Below, piece by piece: positions 11,375 to 22,552 of a stretch of DNA of 64,000 nucleotides. Numbering within the stretch: position 1 is the stretch's first letter; every line of letters begins with the position of its first letter. Location: positions 989-64,988 of the forward strand of contig NW_005434635.1 in NCBI RefSeq assembly GCF_000315625.1. The letters run 5' to 3'. This stretch comes from Guillardia theta CCMP2712. Lineage: Eukaryota > Cryptophyceae > Pyrenomonadales > Geminigeraceae. The notes beneath the pieces were generated by a model. The model was given only the letters and a program-made list of their open reading frames with translations, had not been told where the DNA came from and ran no database searches. Made by a program: the position numbers and the translations under genes.

Positions 11375-11711
11375 CCTCGCCTGATGTTCTATCTTCCCTT
11401 CACCTACTTCACCTACACCTTGCGTTAGCCGCTCCTAACCATGCCATGCAGCCAAAATAGACCACCCGAAACATTTCAAAACGTTTGTTGAATATTGAAA
11501 ACCCCATGAGTCAAATTTCGAAATGCGATTTGATGATTGAGTAAAAAAATTAATGATATCAAGAGCCATGCTGCACAGGCCAAGTAGTCTAGAACCTACC
11601 AACAGACGAGGGAAGAGTTGAGAGAGTATGTTTTTTGATAGAGAATGACGTTTCAACCATGTTGAAATACAACTAAGAGAAGGAGATCGCTTACGGGCTT
11701 TAAAAGCTTAA
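11375..11711. other. Intergenic spacer, no feature seen
   Basis: The spacer lies upstream of the minus-strand membrane protein and of a small plus-strand ORF. It is moderately AT-rich. No conserved coding signal, repeat or RNA gene was recognised. Confidence 0.5.
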
Positions 11712-12062
11712 GTGAGAAACTGTGAAGGTTATTTCAGACGGATTTCGTTTTATGCAATGCATGTGATGCAGCTGCGGATGTTGTACGTGTTGTTTGACTT
11801 GTATTTGAAACAGGCCGCTCCAGCAAATACATCCATGCTGCGCATTTTCCGGACAGTGCCTTTGATCGTCTTGCGGGGAGATTCTGGCTGTTCAGATTGC
11901 TTTGATACGCCACCTGCTGTTGTCGGGTGGGATCTTGGATTTCCTGACGTCACGAATCCTACCTATCAAGTCGAGCCGTACTCGTGGAAGTATATTGATG
12001 ATGGTCGTGACAAGTACTGTTCCGAATGCTTTGATCAACCGACAGGCATTCCGGAATATTGA
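11712..12062 (+). CDS. Small Cys-containing ORF, hypothetical
   Basis: A 116-residue ORF with no recognised family. Its second half holds two similar motifs, GCSDCFDTP and YCSECFDQP, separated by about 40 residues, and a short hydrophobic stretch (LRIFRTVPLIVL) just before LRGDSG. The paired CS(D/E)CFD motifs are the main reason to think it is real. The start could be an internal Met, and an upstream exon is possible. Confidence is low. Confidence 0.4.
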   Translation: MRNCEGYFRRISFYAMHVMQLRMLYVLFDLYLKQAAPANTSMLRIFRTVPLIVLRGDSGCSDCFDTPPAVVGWDLGFPDVTNPTYQVEPYSWKYIDDGRDKYCSECFDQPTGIPEY

Positions 12063-12241
12063 TAGATTTGTTGTGGACAGGGGTGTGGAGTACTTGATGT
12101 ATTTTTTTCCGAAGATTTTAGATCTGCACAGAATTGCCCGTTGAACAACAGCGCATCCGATACTACCCGATTCAAAGTTTTCCTGGTGATCTGCAAGGAG
12201 AGTGTATTTATTATTTTCAATGAACAGGCAAATTTGGTATT

Positions 12242-13126
12242 TTAGTCCATTTCTTTGTTTTCAAAGATTGCTTTCAATTCTGGAGGAAGCGAAAAGTTGT
12301 TCTTGTCCTCAAATTCTTTCTGACTAGCATACTTGACTACATGCGGTTCTCCTCCTTCTAATGGCTCTATTATTTCCATCACTGGTTCATCATCGTTCCA
12401 TGGCGTAGCCTCCTCATCCTTGTGCATAGCTGCCCTGCCGGAATCTTCTTTGACTTCCTCCTCCTCTTGTTCATCACCATCATCATCGTAGGCATAGCAT
12501 CCAACAAAGCCTTTGTCTCTCCAGAATTCAGCTCCCTTCACACATTCCATCAGACTGCAAACAAAAAATAAAAGAAGCAATGACCTGGCCTTCATCATCA
12601 TCCTCGTCGACGTCCTCATCGTCAGAAACGGGCTTGGAATCCGCGTTCAATTGGATTTGATTTTCTCGTTTCTGAGATGAGCTCAATTCAAATATCATAT
12701 CTTTCACAGCCTTCCGACTGAAACTCGCTTTAATTGCCAGATTTTCCACTTTAGCTTGTGATTCTGCTCTTAGCTTAGAAATCGTTCCAGTTCTGCGCGT
12801 CAAGATTTCCCTTGCTTCATACGCCGATCGTTTTACAAAGTAATTTTCTCCCAGCAAAACTAACACCTCGTTGGTGTGAACCAGTTTTCCGGGCATAAAT
12901 GCCATTGGTCCGATAGGGACCATGACCTGATGCTCCACCTGCAGCAGAGTGAACAAAGAATCAGCAATACATGAAGCATCGATGAGACCTTCTTGGGTAG
13001 TTGCTTGAGGAGCCTCAAGATATTAGCGTGCTCGTCTTCGGACTTTATCAATCTCTGATATTCCAGCTTAGCTGTATCTAGCTCTGCATGCCATGTCTTC
13101 TCTGCTTGTACCCATTCCTCTGCCAT
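12242..13126 (-). CDS. URI1: URI-type unconventional prefoldin
   Basis: Exons are 13126-12989, 12938-12585 and 12535-12242, with two introns of 49-50 nt, both phase 0, giving 261 residues. An N-terminal alpha-prefoldin coiled coil leads into GPMAFMPGKLVHTNEVLVLL and a second coiled coil, followed by an acidic stretch (DDEDVDEDDDE) and an acidic tail. The FMPGKLVHTNEV block is characteristic of URI (RPB5-interacting prefoldin), part of the R2TP/prefoldin-like complex that helps assemble RNA polymerases. It is shorter than the animal protein (about 530 residues), lacking most of the C-terminal region. A simpler prefoldin-alpha paralogue is the alternative. Confidence 0.8.
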
Positions 13127-13306
13127 GTTTGTTCGCTACTACTGGAAAGCTCAAAAGATTGGATCTTAGAAAGTGGAGTCATTGTATATTTGAAATTGTC
13201 AACTTTATTTTGGTACAGCAGGTGAATCTTTATATTTTGACATTTTTAGTTGTGCCACTGTCGGGGGCCATGCAAGGCACGTGAAGCTGTGAGATAGCGA
13301 GAGCGC

Positions 13307-14188
13307 ATGCGGCTGAGGGAAACACAAGACAGGTGTCGAGCACATCACCTCATGACGAGAAACAAGTGCTTCCTACTCGCTCTTAGAGCTGTGCTGATTG
13401 CTGTGATGTGTGCTCAACCATCCCCAATAACCGCGTTCATCGCTTTCAAGCCCATCCAACTCGGTTTTCACGGGAGCGCTTGGTATCCTTATACATCTAA
13501 AACGTTTAGACCGAAGATAACAAAACCAACCAGAATGACCTTGAGTGACAGCGAGATTTGTTCTGGACCAGACCTGCAAGGGTCAAGAACCACAACTATC
13601 AAGGGCGTTAAAACTATTGGAGTAGATCACGGCCGGCGACGGACTGGCATCTGCGCATCAGTCGGATATGCCCCTAGACCGTTGCGTGTGATTCAACACA
13701 ACGATGACAACAAGTTTGTCGCAACAGAAATAGCGGAAGAAGTTAGGAAGGAGGCTGCTCAGCACATCGTGGTCGGCCTTCCCTTAGACTCGCAAGGAAG
13801 GGAAGGGGAGCAAGCGAATTACACGAGAGTTTTCGTTGAATGTTTGAAGCAAGCCTGCCCTCAATGCACAATTTTCCTCTGGGACGAGAGGTACAGCACT
13901 GTAGATGCAACTGAGAAGCTCAGGTCTCTTGGCTACAACAGCTTTGACATGAAGGGAATGATCGATGTGGTGGCGTCCATCGGGATTCTGACCGACTTTT
14001 ACCACAAAGATGGAAAAGGAGCAATCGTTGCAAACCATGGAGAGAAAGCAACTTCAAGCACGAGCGCAAGGGTATCACCAGCTGCTCCAGTCAAAACTTA
14101 TGAACAATGGAAGCAAGAGATCATGGCCACGGCGGATGCAACCAGCCCAACTTCCAAGAGGGGAAAGAAGAGGAAGAAATCGAGATGA
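13307..14188 (+). CDS. Plastid-targeted YqgF/RuvX-type nuclease-fold protein
   Basis: A single-exon ORF of 293 residues. The N-terminus has a signal peptide (ALRAVLIAVMCA) followed by ITA-FIAFKP. Phe after the predicted cleavage site is the plastid targeting mark of red-lineage complex plastids. From about residue 103 the YqgF/RuvX fold is clear: IGVDHGRRRTGICAS, HIVVGLPLDSQGREGEQA and LWDERYSTVDA. These match the RNase H-like family that acts on Holliday junctions or in pre-16S rRNA maturation. The C-terminus is Lys/Arg-rich. It is convergent with plastid PrmA 66 bp away, so two bacterial-type ribosome or DNA maintenance genes are neighbours. Confidence 0.88.
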   Translation: MRLRETQDRCRAHHLMTRNKCFLLALRAVLIAVMCAQPSPITAFIAFKPIQLGFHGSAWYPYTSKTFRPKITKPTRMTLSDSEICSGPDLQGSRTTTIKGVKTIGVDHGRRRTGICASVGYAPRPLRVIQHNDDNKFVATEIAEEVRKEAAQHIVVGLPLDSQGREGEQANYTRVFVECLKQACPQCTIFLWDERYSTVDATEKLRSLGYNSFDMKGMIDVVASIGILTDFYHKDGKGAIVANHGEKATSSTSARVSPAAPVKTYEQWKQEIMATADATSPTSKRGKKRKKSR

Positions 14189-14253
14189 TGTCAGGATAAT
14201 GAACAACTAGTTTTTTGACCGATCTTGTAACATTAAAAGTTCTTTTTGTTGAA

Positions 14254-15278
14254 TCAAGCTACAGCTCTATCATTGAATTCATCTATTAGATTCCTCTTTT
14301 CTGAAGGAGAAAGCTTCCGTCTTGTAGCAGTAATTTGGGCCCATTCTCCTTCCCCCTCTGCACCGACTCTCCAGTTCTCATGGCATCCTGTACGAATTTG
14401 TTCAAATTTTACTCCAAACTTGGCATACTCGACTTCCAAGGCAGGAATCTGAAAGTTCCGAATCCCGCTCAAGCACAGCTTGCCAGTCTCTTCCTTGACA
14501 GCAAGCGAGAGCACTGGAGCAAGCTTCATCAGAGGGCCAACAAGAATGTTTGCAACGACTATGTCGAATTGGAGAGAATTCATCCAGGGCTCGTCTCTAA
14601 AGACAATGCCATCGACATCTTGAATGACTTCACGTGTGTGAAACAATTTCATCTGCATATAATGTTACGGCATGAAGACAGGGGTAAAGCAAATATCACC
14701 TGATCCGACAAGCCGTTTCTGATAATGTTTTGTTCGGCATCTTCGATTGCCTCATCATCAATATCAATACCGATGACTGATTTGCATCCAAACTTGCACG
14801 CAGAAATCCCCAGTATTCCGCTACCCGTGCCATAATCCAACATGACCTAGAAAGATCAAGTTGAGGGACTATTACGAAGAGAAAGAATGTCATCTAAACG
14901 AACCTTCTCACTGCCATGAGACAGCACTGTAGAGAGAAATTCGACACACAAGCGAGTAGATGGATGAAACCCATCTCCCCAACCATAATCGCCTGCTAGA
15001 TAAATGTCCTGAACGCTGTCCAAACCCGGTTTTGAAACTTTCTTTTCGTCTTTGACAACTCTAATCACAGGCTGTGATGTCATAGGATTGTAGAGAAGAA
15101 TTTCATGATCGTCAGCTTGAGATGAACGAAGTTGAATTGGACATTGAGGGGATTTCACAAAGTTCAGTGCGCTCGGAGCAGTCGGAACAAATCCAGAAGA
15201 AGAATGTAAGAAGGACAGCAGTAAGAGGAGGAATGTTGGATGTTTGTGCATGGTCGGCATGTGCCAGCTCGTCTTCAA
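14254..15278 (-). CDS. prmA: Plastid ribosomal protein L11 methyltransferase
   Basis: Exons are 15278-14904, 14846-14700 and 14652-14254, with introns of 57 and 47 nt, all phase 0, giving 306 residues. A signal peptide (TFLLLLLSFLHSSSG) is followed by FVPTAPS, the plastid-import motif. The SAM-binding core reads MLDYGTGSGILGISA, then GIDIDDEAIEDAEQN, and the NPPY-like position is VVANILVGPL, typical of PrmA. Upstream, GWGDGFHPSTRLC corresponds to the PrmA signature GTGxHPTT. The enzyme trimethylates ribosomal protein L11. Ser/Asp instead of Gly/Thr in GDGFHPS is a mild deviation. Several in-frame Met codons lie near the start. Confidence 0.9.
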
Positions 15279-15978
15279 CTCCTTCCTGCACCCTTCTGTT
15301 GCATGGCGGCCTCACCTTCGTGCATCCGAGTCTGCCCTCCGGCCCGGGCCCAGTTCCGATCGGACCGCAGCCAGTCACCCGACGGTCCGGGGGCCGGGCC
15401 GCCGCCGGGCCCGGTGCCACGGTGGTCCCGAGACGCCGGTCACCGTCTCACTGTCTCAGTGACTCGGCAGTTACTACTGAGTCACTATGACACTGTGACT
15501 CTTTACTCAAAGTTAAGTTAAAAATCAGTACGAGGACAATCAGGAGAGACGAGGAGGCTTGACCCTGTGATCCGATCGGACACCATGTCGCCGTGACAGG
15601 CCAAACGGCGAGACAGGCTGCCAACTTGAGTTCAGTGTAACTTGACTTTGAGTAAAAGAGTTCGGAGTTCAGTGAAGGCTTCACTTGGAGTCCGATTCGA
15701 AAGCTTCACAGTAGTACTAAGCGGCGCACTGCGCGTGTCGGAAGCATGCCGCTCCGACGATGATCAGTGCGGCAGCCGCAGGGACCCGGACAATAATCGG
15801 ACTGCCCCGGGGGCCCCAGAGTCCGGCCCGGCTGCGCACTGATCCGAGTGAGCCACCGTTGAGAGTACGGTCACCGGTGATCGGACCGTCCGGCAACTTC
15901 ATCGGGTCGTTCCTTCCGAGTTCCGAAGGTTGACAGTTTGTCATCCCCGCGCGGAGGGAGCCGCGGGAAGCCTTGAAG
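15279..15978. promoter_or_regulatory. GC-rich divergent promoter island with ACTGAGTCA elements
   Basis: This is the spacer between the 5' ends of prmA (-) and the PDZ gene (+). It is very GC-rich (gggccgggccgccgccgggc near 15391). CTCAGTGACTCGG lies at 15455-15467 and ACTGAGTCACT at 15476-15486. These are inverted versions of one element that recurs at 32845-32856 and 55414-55425. No coding potential was recognised. Confidence 0.55.
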
Positions 15979-16609
15979 ATGGTGCTGTTCGATGTGTGCT
16001 GCAACTTCCGGAGCGAAGACAGATTCAAGGTGAGCCCTGCTGACAGCCGGGAGATGCTTCCCTTATCAGCCCTGAGCAAGAGCGTTCAAGGAAACTCGTG
16101 CTGAGACCGCGGCATCACGATATCAGCCTATCCAAGGTCGGCAAGATGTGAGTTGACTGCCGGAGGAGTCCGAACTCCTGGCTCGGAAGAGACTGATGCT
16201 CCATCTTATTCCAGGACTTAGCAGGACGCCTGGCTGGCGTTGGAATCATCTTCAGAGCAGACGACGATGGCGCCCTGCGTGTGGAGGTGGTAGCGGCGGG
16301 CGGGTACAACATTGTATATGTGAGGGAGGCTGTGCTGACGGAAGCCGCGCAGTCCAGCGGACAAGGTTGGGAAGATTCAGAAGGGAGACACTTTGATTTC
16401 GATAGATCGAGTTGACGTGAGGAGCATGCAACCCGAGCAGCTCGCCCCCTACATCCTCGGCAAGGTCACCCCCCGAGTCCCGTGTAGGACGGAGCTTTCC
16501 GACTGAAGTGCATTCACAGCCGGGGTCCAAGGTGAAGCTTGGCTTCATATCTGCCACGACAATCACTGGTCAACCGGCAAGAAAATTCACTGTGGTGTGC
16601 ATGACTTGA
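15979..16609 (+). CDS. Minimal single-PDZ protein
   Basis: Exons are 15979-16029, 16127-16147, 16215-16303, 16353-16464 and 16520-16609. Introns are 97, 67, 49 and 55 nt. Splicing yields 120 residues and no exon alone is long. The spliced protein is essentially one PDZ domain: GVGIIFRADDDGALRVE, VVAAGGPADK, then KIQKGDTLISIDRVDVR, MQPEQLAPYILGK, PGSKVKLGF and FTVVC. The carboxylate-binding loop is GVGIIF, in place of GLGF. PDZ domains bind C-terminal peptides. No targeting signal is visible, so it is probably cytosolic. The 21-nt second exon is the weakest part of the model. The signal is real because every later junction restores the PDZ pattern. Confidence 0.78.
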
Positions 16610-16766
16610 CGCATGATCGTGTTAGGCATTTTATTATGTTGAGCTCGAGCGAGAATGGCTGGTGACGAGCTAAGTGAATACGGAGGTTGATTAGAACATG
16701 AGAACCTTTCCTTGTCTTGTTGCATTACATGGCATTACTTTGCTGCGAGGTCGTGTCGAGAATTTG

Positions 16767-19752
16767 TCACTCAACGTCTGAGGACTGCCAACCCCTAGCA
16801 CTGATTCTTGTAGTCAACGGTAATGACCTGTTGTGTGATCCAAGCGGATTACGTGAATCTTGAGGCCGAACCAGACATCCTGCACACGTCTCTGCATGAG
16901 GATCGCAAGGGTTGCAGAGCCTCTGTGCAATCTGATCAAGTATAAGAGATTTCTGAGCACCATCTTTGAAAGTTTCAGTAGCCTTGTTTGTTTTCTTGTC
17001 CATGACCGCTTCATCCCTACCTGATCGCGAGAGTTGAAAATTTGCATCACGATTTTTATCTCGGCGGAATGTTGGTTGCCCTTGCGCAGTCAGAGTATCC
17101 ACCGAGTCGATAAAGTCAACGAGTTCAAAAAACGTGTCATCATACAAATCCTTGCATCCATTCAATGCTTCTTGTTGTTCTGGCTGTATGATGGACTCCA
17201 CATTCCCTGAATCTTCCAACAGCTGCGCCTTCGAGTGTAAGAGTGAAAAATCGTGGCCCTGAAATTTGTTTTGCAAACATCCGCTGTGGAACTGATAGGG
17301 TTGACTGATTTGTGGTTCATTTCCGCACTCCTTAACGCTATGCTGGTTCGTAACAGACTTCACAAATCCTGCCGAGGACGGAGGAGCGATACAAGTCCCT
17401 TCTTGTGTAACCCCATAATTGAAATCACTTTGTACAGATCCTGAGGAGCCTCCCTGTGTCATTTCATGAGAATCTATGAACAGGCCTTGTTCGGGATATA
17501 TTGCTCTGATCTTGGAACTTGCAAACTGCAGTCCTCTGCCCTCAATGCTATTTGGAATTTGAATTTGGTTTGTATGACTCCCGGATTTACCCATCATGTA
17601 GTCCATGTCAAGATGATTGTGATGATCTGAGTTTTCAACTACAACTTCGTTGAGATCTGGATCGTCTTTTGGGTTCGCCAGCGATTCACGCCACAGCGTC
17701 CCATCTCTCTGATCACAAGAGCTCATACACTTGTCACCACGCAACAGGTTGACTTGAGAAGTCTCTGTAACTTGCTCCTCCGGTGTTTTCAACCCTGAGC
17801 TGATGCTGTCCTGTTTTCCTCCTCCCTCGCTCTCGGGTTCCCTAGCCTGCTCTGACTGCAAAGCGTCGGGCTCCTGCACAGCTGCTGTTGATCCATTCTG
17901 CTCGATGATGGGAAAGCAGATGGTGTTCTGCTTGTCTCCTTCACTATTCATTACACTGCCATCAACATTCATCGGGGACAATCGGTTGCACATATTTCGT
18001 GAGAAATCTTCTTGCAGGTTTGATGTTTTTATGGATTGACTTTGCCTTTCTGCACAAACTTGATTGCCAACAGCTTCCCTAAAAAGACAGCTTGGAGGAA
18101 AATCGACTGTGTGATTGATGATCGAGTTGCCGTTATCATGGCACGGCAGCAAATTGTTCGAAAATTCTTTGCCAGAATCGTTTACAATAGAGGAAGGTAA
18201 ATCCAACTTACTGCGGGATCCTTTGTGGCGTTCTGACAATTGTTCCTGCATGCATTCTTGAGCACTATCTTTGGCAAAACACTGTGCATTGTTTGAAGTT
18301 TTGTCCTCCACACACAAAGCTACGACGTTTTCAAGGCCATGACAATCACTGGAATGGTTCCTACGGAACATTTCGCTCTCGTCACACTTATTCATTTCAT
18401 TTGAGCTCGGATCAAGCGGATGCTTATCATTTCTTTGTTCCTGATGTAGCCAGTCAGAAAGAATCATACTATTTTGCATGTTCACTTCTTGAAATTGAGA
18501 ATCACATCGTCTGCTGTTAGACCCGCTTGTTTGTGACGAATGCTCTTGCTGAAAGGAAAAGTCGGTCATTTTTCAAACATTGGAATTTTGGAATTAGGAC
18601 CTTGTCATACGTGTGCACTAGATCTTTCGACATCTCGATCTTTGCAATCACACGGTCTGTAGTTCTCGACGATTCATCACAGGAGTCATCTATATCCTTC
18701 GGTTTGTTCTAACAGCACGCATTAAGTTTGCATTCAAATCAGATTTGTGTACCTGGGCAATATAAGAGACATCATGTGGAGACACTTGAGACTCATTTTT
18801 TTGCAAACCCGGCTCAAGATTTACCTTATCATTGATGAAATTCAATAAAAAATCACTGGTGAATGATTTTGGGCGAATGCTCACCAGGAATGGAACGTTA
18901 TTTCGATTTTGAAGCTGGGGCATTTGCATGATGCCCCCATACTTGAATGAGAGCGCTTTCGCGAATTCAGAAATTGCTTGATCGATGGTATTTGGAAGAT
19001 GTGGTGAAGGAATTGAACAATTAGGCGATGGAATTTCTTCCTACATCAAACCAGGAAAGTCAGTCAAAAATTGCAACAGGCCATAAGCGATCTACCTCAT
19101 TATCCTCATTGACAGACTTGAAGAGGTGGGTGGTGGAGTCAGTAATCACGCTTTCAAAACGTTCGCACAATTGCTTTTCTTCATGGTCATCCGAGTACAG
19201 TTTCACCTTCATTTTGCATTCTTTGCACTCACGAACACTGAGCGTTTTTGTGAGCTCTAGTTCTTGTTCGGTTCTTTGCAGAGTTTCGTACAGATCTCTC
19301 ATGCGTATTTGGTATTGACGCAAGAGATCTATTGCTTGCTCTAGTTTCAACTCCAACGCTGAGTTCTTCCCTTTCAAGTCTTCATTTTCTTGGGACAACA
19401 CTCGCTTTGCCTCTCTTTCCTCGTGAAGGTCGCTCAAGGTCTCTTCATTAATTTCAGTAAGCTGCAAGATTTGTCGTAGCACATTTGCAATAGTTTGCTT
19501 ATCTTGCGGACACAAGTCAGACATGGTACAAAACTCCTGAGTCTTTTTGACCAGTTCTTCCTTTGGTTCACCACCACTCTGCAAGACCTGGCTCAGGTTG
19601 CTCATTGCAACGGTATTATTCTCCTTGCCAAGGGTTTTCGCATGCAAACTTTTCATCAGCCGATCTTTCACGGTCTTTGTATCGACATGTGAGCTTTGAA
19701 GGCCTCCAAGAGTCCTGGACTCCCTGCATACTGCCATTTCCCGTCGCTTCAT
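16767..19752 (-). CDS. Large coiled-coil/disordered protein, unknown
   Basis: Exons are 19752-19096, 19040-18753, 18708-18619 and 18548-16767, all joined in phase 0, giving 938 residues. Residues 70-210 form a long coiled coil (EETLSDLHEEREAKRVLSQE, LEQAIDLLRQYQIRM) with a CKECK motif near its end. The last 600 residues are Ser/Gln/Asp-rich and look disordered, with a C-terminal Cys cluster (CNPCDPHAETCAGC). No known domain was recognised. A structural or scaffold role is possible but not shown. The introns are 44-70 nt long. Confidence 0.72.
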
Positions 19753-20084
19753 TGTGCCATTAAAGGAGGAGCCGGAGCGCGGGAAACCTTCGGGTATTAT
19801 CTTGAGTAAAGATTATCTCGGGACCGGCCGCTGGCCCACTGAGCGCCGGGCCCGGCCGTGCCCGACCGGCACCGGGCAGGCTCAGTGTGACTCTTTCAAC
19901 TGACACGGTCCAACGAATCAGCCTGTGAAGGTCCAAGCGTCCTGCCAGTAACGGCGGAGCCCCGCGGGCTGTTAGGCTACGTTAGTACCGGCAGCATTGG
20001 GAACCCTCAAGCCACTGATGCAAACTTTATTCATTCGAAACTATTTGAAGAGACCAAGGCGGCCGCTATTTTCAAGTTTGGTAC
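19753..20084. promoter_or_regulatory. GC-rich island upstream of coiled-coil gene
   Basis: The block lies between the start of the coiled-coil gene (-) and the 3' end of the copine gene (-). From about 19815 to 19990 it is very GC-rich (gggcccggccgtgcccgacc). It contains CTCAGTGTGACTC near 19881, a loose copy of the element at 15455. It is probably the promoter of the coiled-coil gene. Confidence 0.45.
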
Positions 20085-22183
20085 TTAAGTTGGTCGTTCC
20101 CATTGAGTTATCTGCAACATGAAGTGAGAAAAAACGACAATTTTCACGATCGTATTTCTTTTCACCTTGAGATCATGATTCACATAGTAAGTTTTGTTGG
20201 CTGCCTTGTCAATCTTTTCCTCCCAACCCGGAGGAAGATATGCTGGAGGTGGATGAAGGAGATCCATTTTTTGCAGTTGCTTCTCAGCCTGACATCAAGG
20301 GATCACTCGCAAACATCAAGCACGTGATTCCCAACCTGGCTGACGTCAACCGCAGGACGTGGGTGTGGCTGGAGATTCTTGCTCAACATGTAGCTGGTCA
20401 GCTGCGTCGGGATCTCTTGAAGGACTCTCTTCGCCAGCTCTGCTGAATTGTCTGCAACTTCGCGCAAGGCAACAAATTGTACGATGTCTCGTGAGGCTGT
20501 CTTGTCGGTCTTCATGGAGACCAGGGCTTTCTTGTCTGCATCTAGTTCCTCCATGCTGCTGAAATCTTCATTGCCCACTCCGACGATGAGGACAGAAAGA
20601 GGAAGATCGCTCCCTTCGACGATTTGATCGATGGTGTTATCCATATCGCTGATGCCGCCATCCGTTAGAATCAAGAGCACGTAATATTCCTGCGCTCCAT
20701 CTCTGACCTTTCTGCAAGCCTTGTTGGCTTCGTTTATGATGTCTGCAAAATTTGTCGGCCCACTCATCTTCGCTTTCTGCAAGTACTTCTTGTACGTTTG
20801 CAAAACCCCTCCAATGCCATTCACCTGGGGGTCAGCCTGGTTTCCATTCAATGGGAAGCAGTACGACACATTGCCGTCGTCCATCTGTGCGCCGAACCCA
20901 TAGGTGGCGTACTTGTTGCTGGTGCTGTATTCCTCGAGGATTTTGCCGACCGATGAGATAGCTCGTTCATACGGATTGAGAGTCTTGGCATCATTGTAAT
21001 GCAGAGAACCAGGGGTAAGCGGGTTTCCATTGGACATGGTAAAATCGATGGCAATCATAACTTCCAGTCGACAACCTCCACAAATGTAATCGAAGAAAGA
21101 TGGCGTGTGGTGAACCTACGGATCATTGAAAAAACATGTAAGCAAAACAAGCTTCAAGCATGTACAGGAGTACCTGAATGTGAGAGAAAGTAAGTAGTCC
21201 CCTGTCCTTGCCATCCGCTTTGTCTCCTTTTGTCACAGGAAACGAGATCGGTCCACTCTTCTGGAGAAGTTCCACTGTCGAGGTGGTGATTTGTCCCAGG
21301 AAGTCATGGTTTGACCTTGCATTCCAATCCCAAACTTCAAAGACCAGTGGAGTATCAAACTTGCCTAAGTTCAATATTTGCATAGGAATTTCTATCGGCT
21401 TGAAGGTCGGATCCTTGTTATCCTTCACGACTTCAGTACTAAAGACATCTTCAAGCTCACGATCTTGGCGCCGCCTCCGGATTTTGATGTAGTGGTCACC
21501 TTTTCCAACCCAGTCTTTTGTTTTCAACCCAGCTCCACTTACAACAAATCTGAGGGAGTCATTCTGTGCCTTAGCTTCTTCCGCAAGGATTTTGATCGTG
21601 CCATGATTGGAGTTCGCCTTTCCTTTGGGATCTTGCAGAGAGCCAACAAAACATGACCCCACTGATCCCACAATCCTTCCCACTGTGGTCTCAAGAAATC
21701 CAAGAGAATCAGCATCGGATAACGTTTTGTCTGCTGAATCCACGTCGTATAACGAAAATCTGATCAGCTGTACGGTCTCAAAGACATAGACCATCTGGAT
21801 TTTGGTTGAAAATCTGCAACACATGTAAATAAGATTGTCAAAGAGTGAGGCACTTACTTGGGATTCAAATTGTTCTGAATCACTTCTGTTCGGCCAACCT
21901 GGAAAGCATCAGTCATTCATTGCTTTTTGATGTCCAAATGAAGTCTTGGATCACCTCAACCCACTCTTGCTTGGAGTTCTTTCTCTCCATCTATAACAAA
22001 ATCGTTCAGAACTTGGTAGATTGTGAAGAGAAGCGAGTACCACGCACACGGGATCTGACTTTGAGAACAAGTCCTTGTTCTTGAGGTCTCTGCGAAGTGA
22101 TGAGACATTGCTCAGAAGAAGTTCATGTTGGCTCACTGGCACTCGATGGTCATGAGCAACGTGGAGTACATCTGCTGCGGCAT
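20085..22183 (-). CDS. Copine with C-terminal WW domain
   Basis: Exons are 22183-22137, 22089-22041, 21990-21955, 21898-21858, 21813-21174, 21115-20336, 20288-20166 and 20111-20085, giving 580 residues. The protein has two C2 domains (DLFSKSDPVCV, VGRTEVIQNNLNP, then FVVSGAGLKTKDW, KDNKDPTFKP). A copine-type A domain follows (FFDYICGG, MIAIDFTMSNGNP, YYVLLILTDGGISD). Copines are calcium-dependent phospholipid-binding proteins that bring partners to membranes. After the A domain, the last two exons encode a WW domain (LPPGWEEK, KTYYVNH, ITQWERP) with both Trp residues and the Tyr pair. WW domains bind Pro-rich ligands. An intron splits the WW domain. Copines normally end after the A domain, so this is an unusual fusion. 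Confidence 0.93.
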
Positions 22184-22552
22184 CTTGGTGTCCCCGCGTG
22201 TGTGGCTGGGGTGACGGCGCGACTCCTTGATATGCAAAGGGGGAAATTAAAAAGCCAATTGTAATTAGCGGTCAAATTTGACAGCCAGCTGGGGCCTCCG
22301 TTTTACCACATATTTATTTCTTATTAATTATTTCTTACTACTTTTTATATTTCACCGTTGTGGTCTGAGGTTGATACCATTATAAGGTTAATACCGTATC
22401 CCTCAACTGCAACCCACCTGTCACCCTATCACTTTTTACCTCCTTCACTCATATGGGGATGGTCAAATCTTTGACCGCAGCCTCCAGCTTTACTACACAA
22501 GCTCGCCGCGTGCTGGCCCATCGCCAATACCGGTAGCTACGTTCCGTTGGCA
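22184..22552. promoter_or_regulatory. Divergent spacer copine/polycystin
   Basis: This is the spacer between two 5' ends. It has an AT-rich stretch near 22300-22360 (tatttatttcttattaatta) that could support promoter melting, and a C-rich end (caccctatcac near 22428). It fits the TACCCTAC class only weakly. No gene was seen. Confidence 0.4.
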
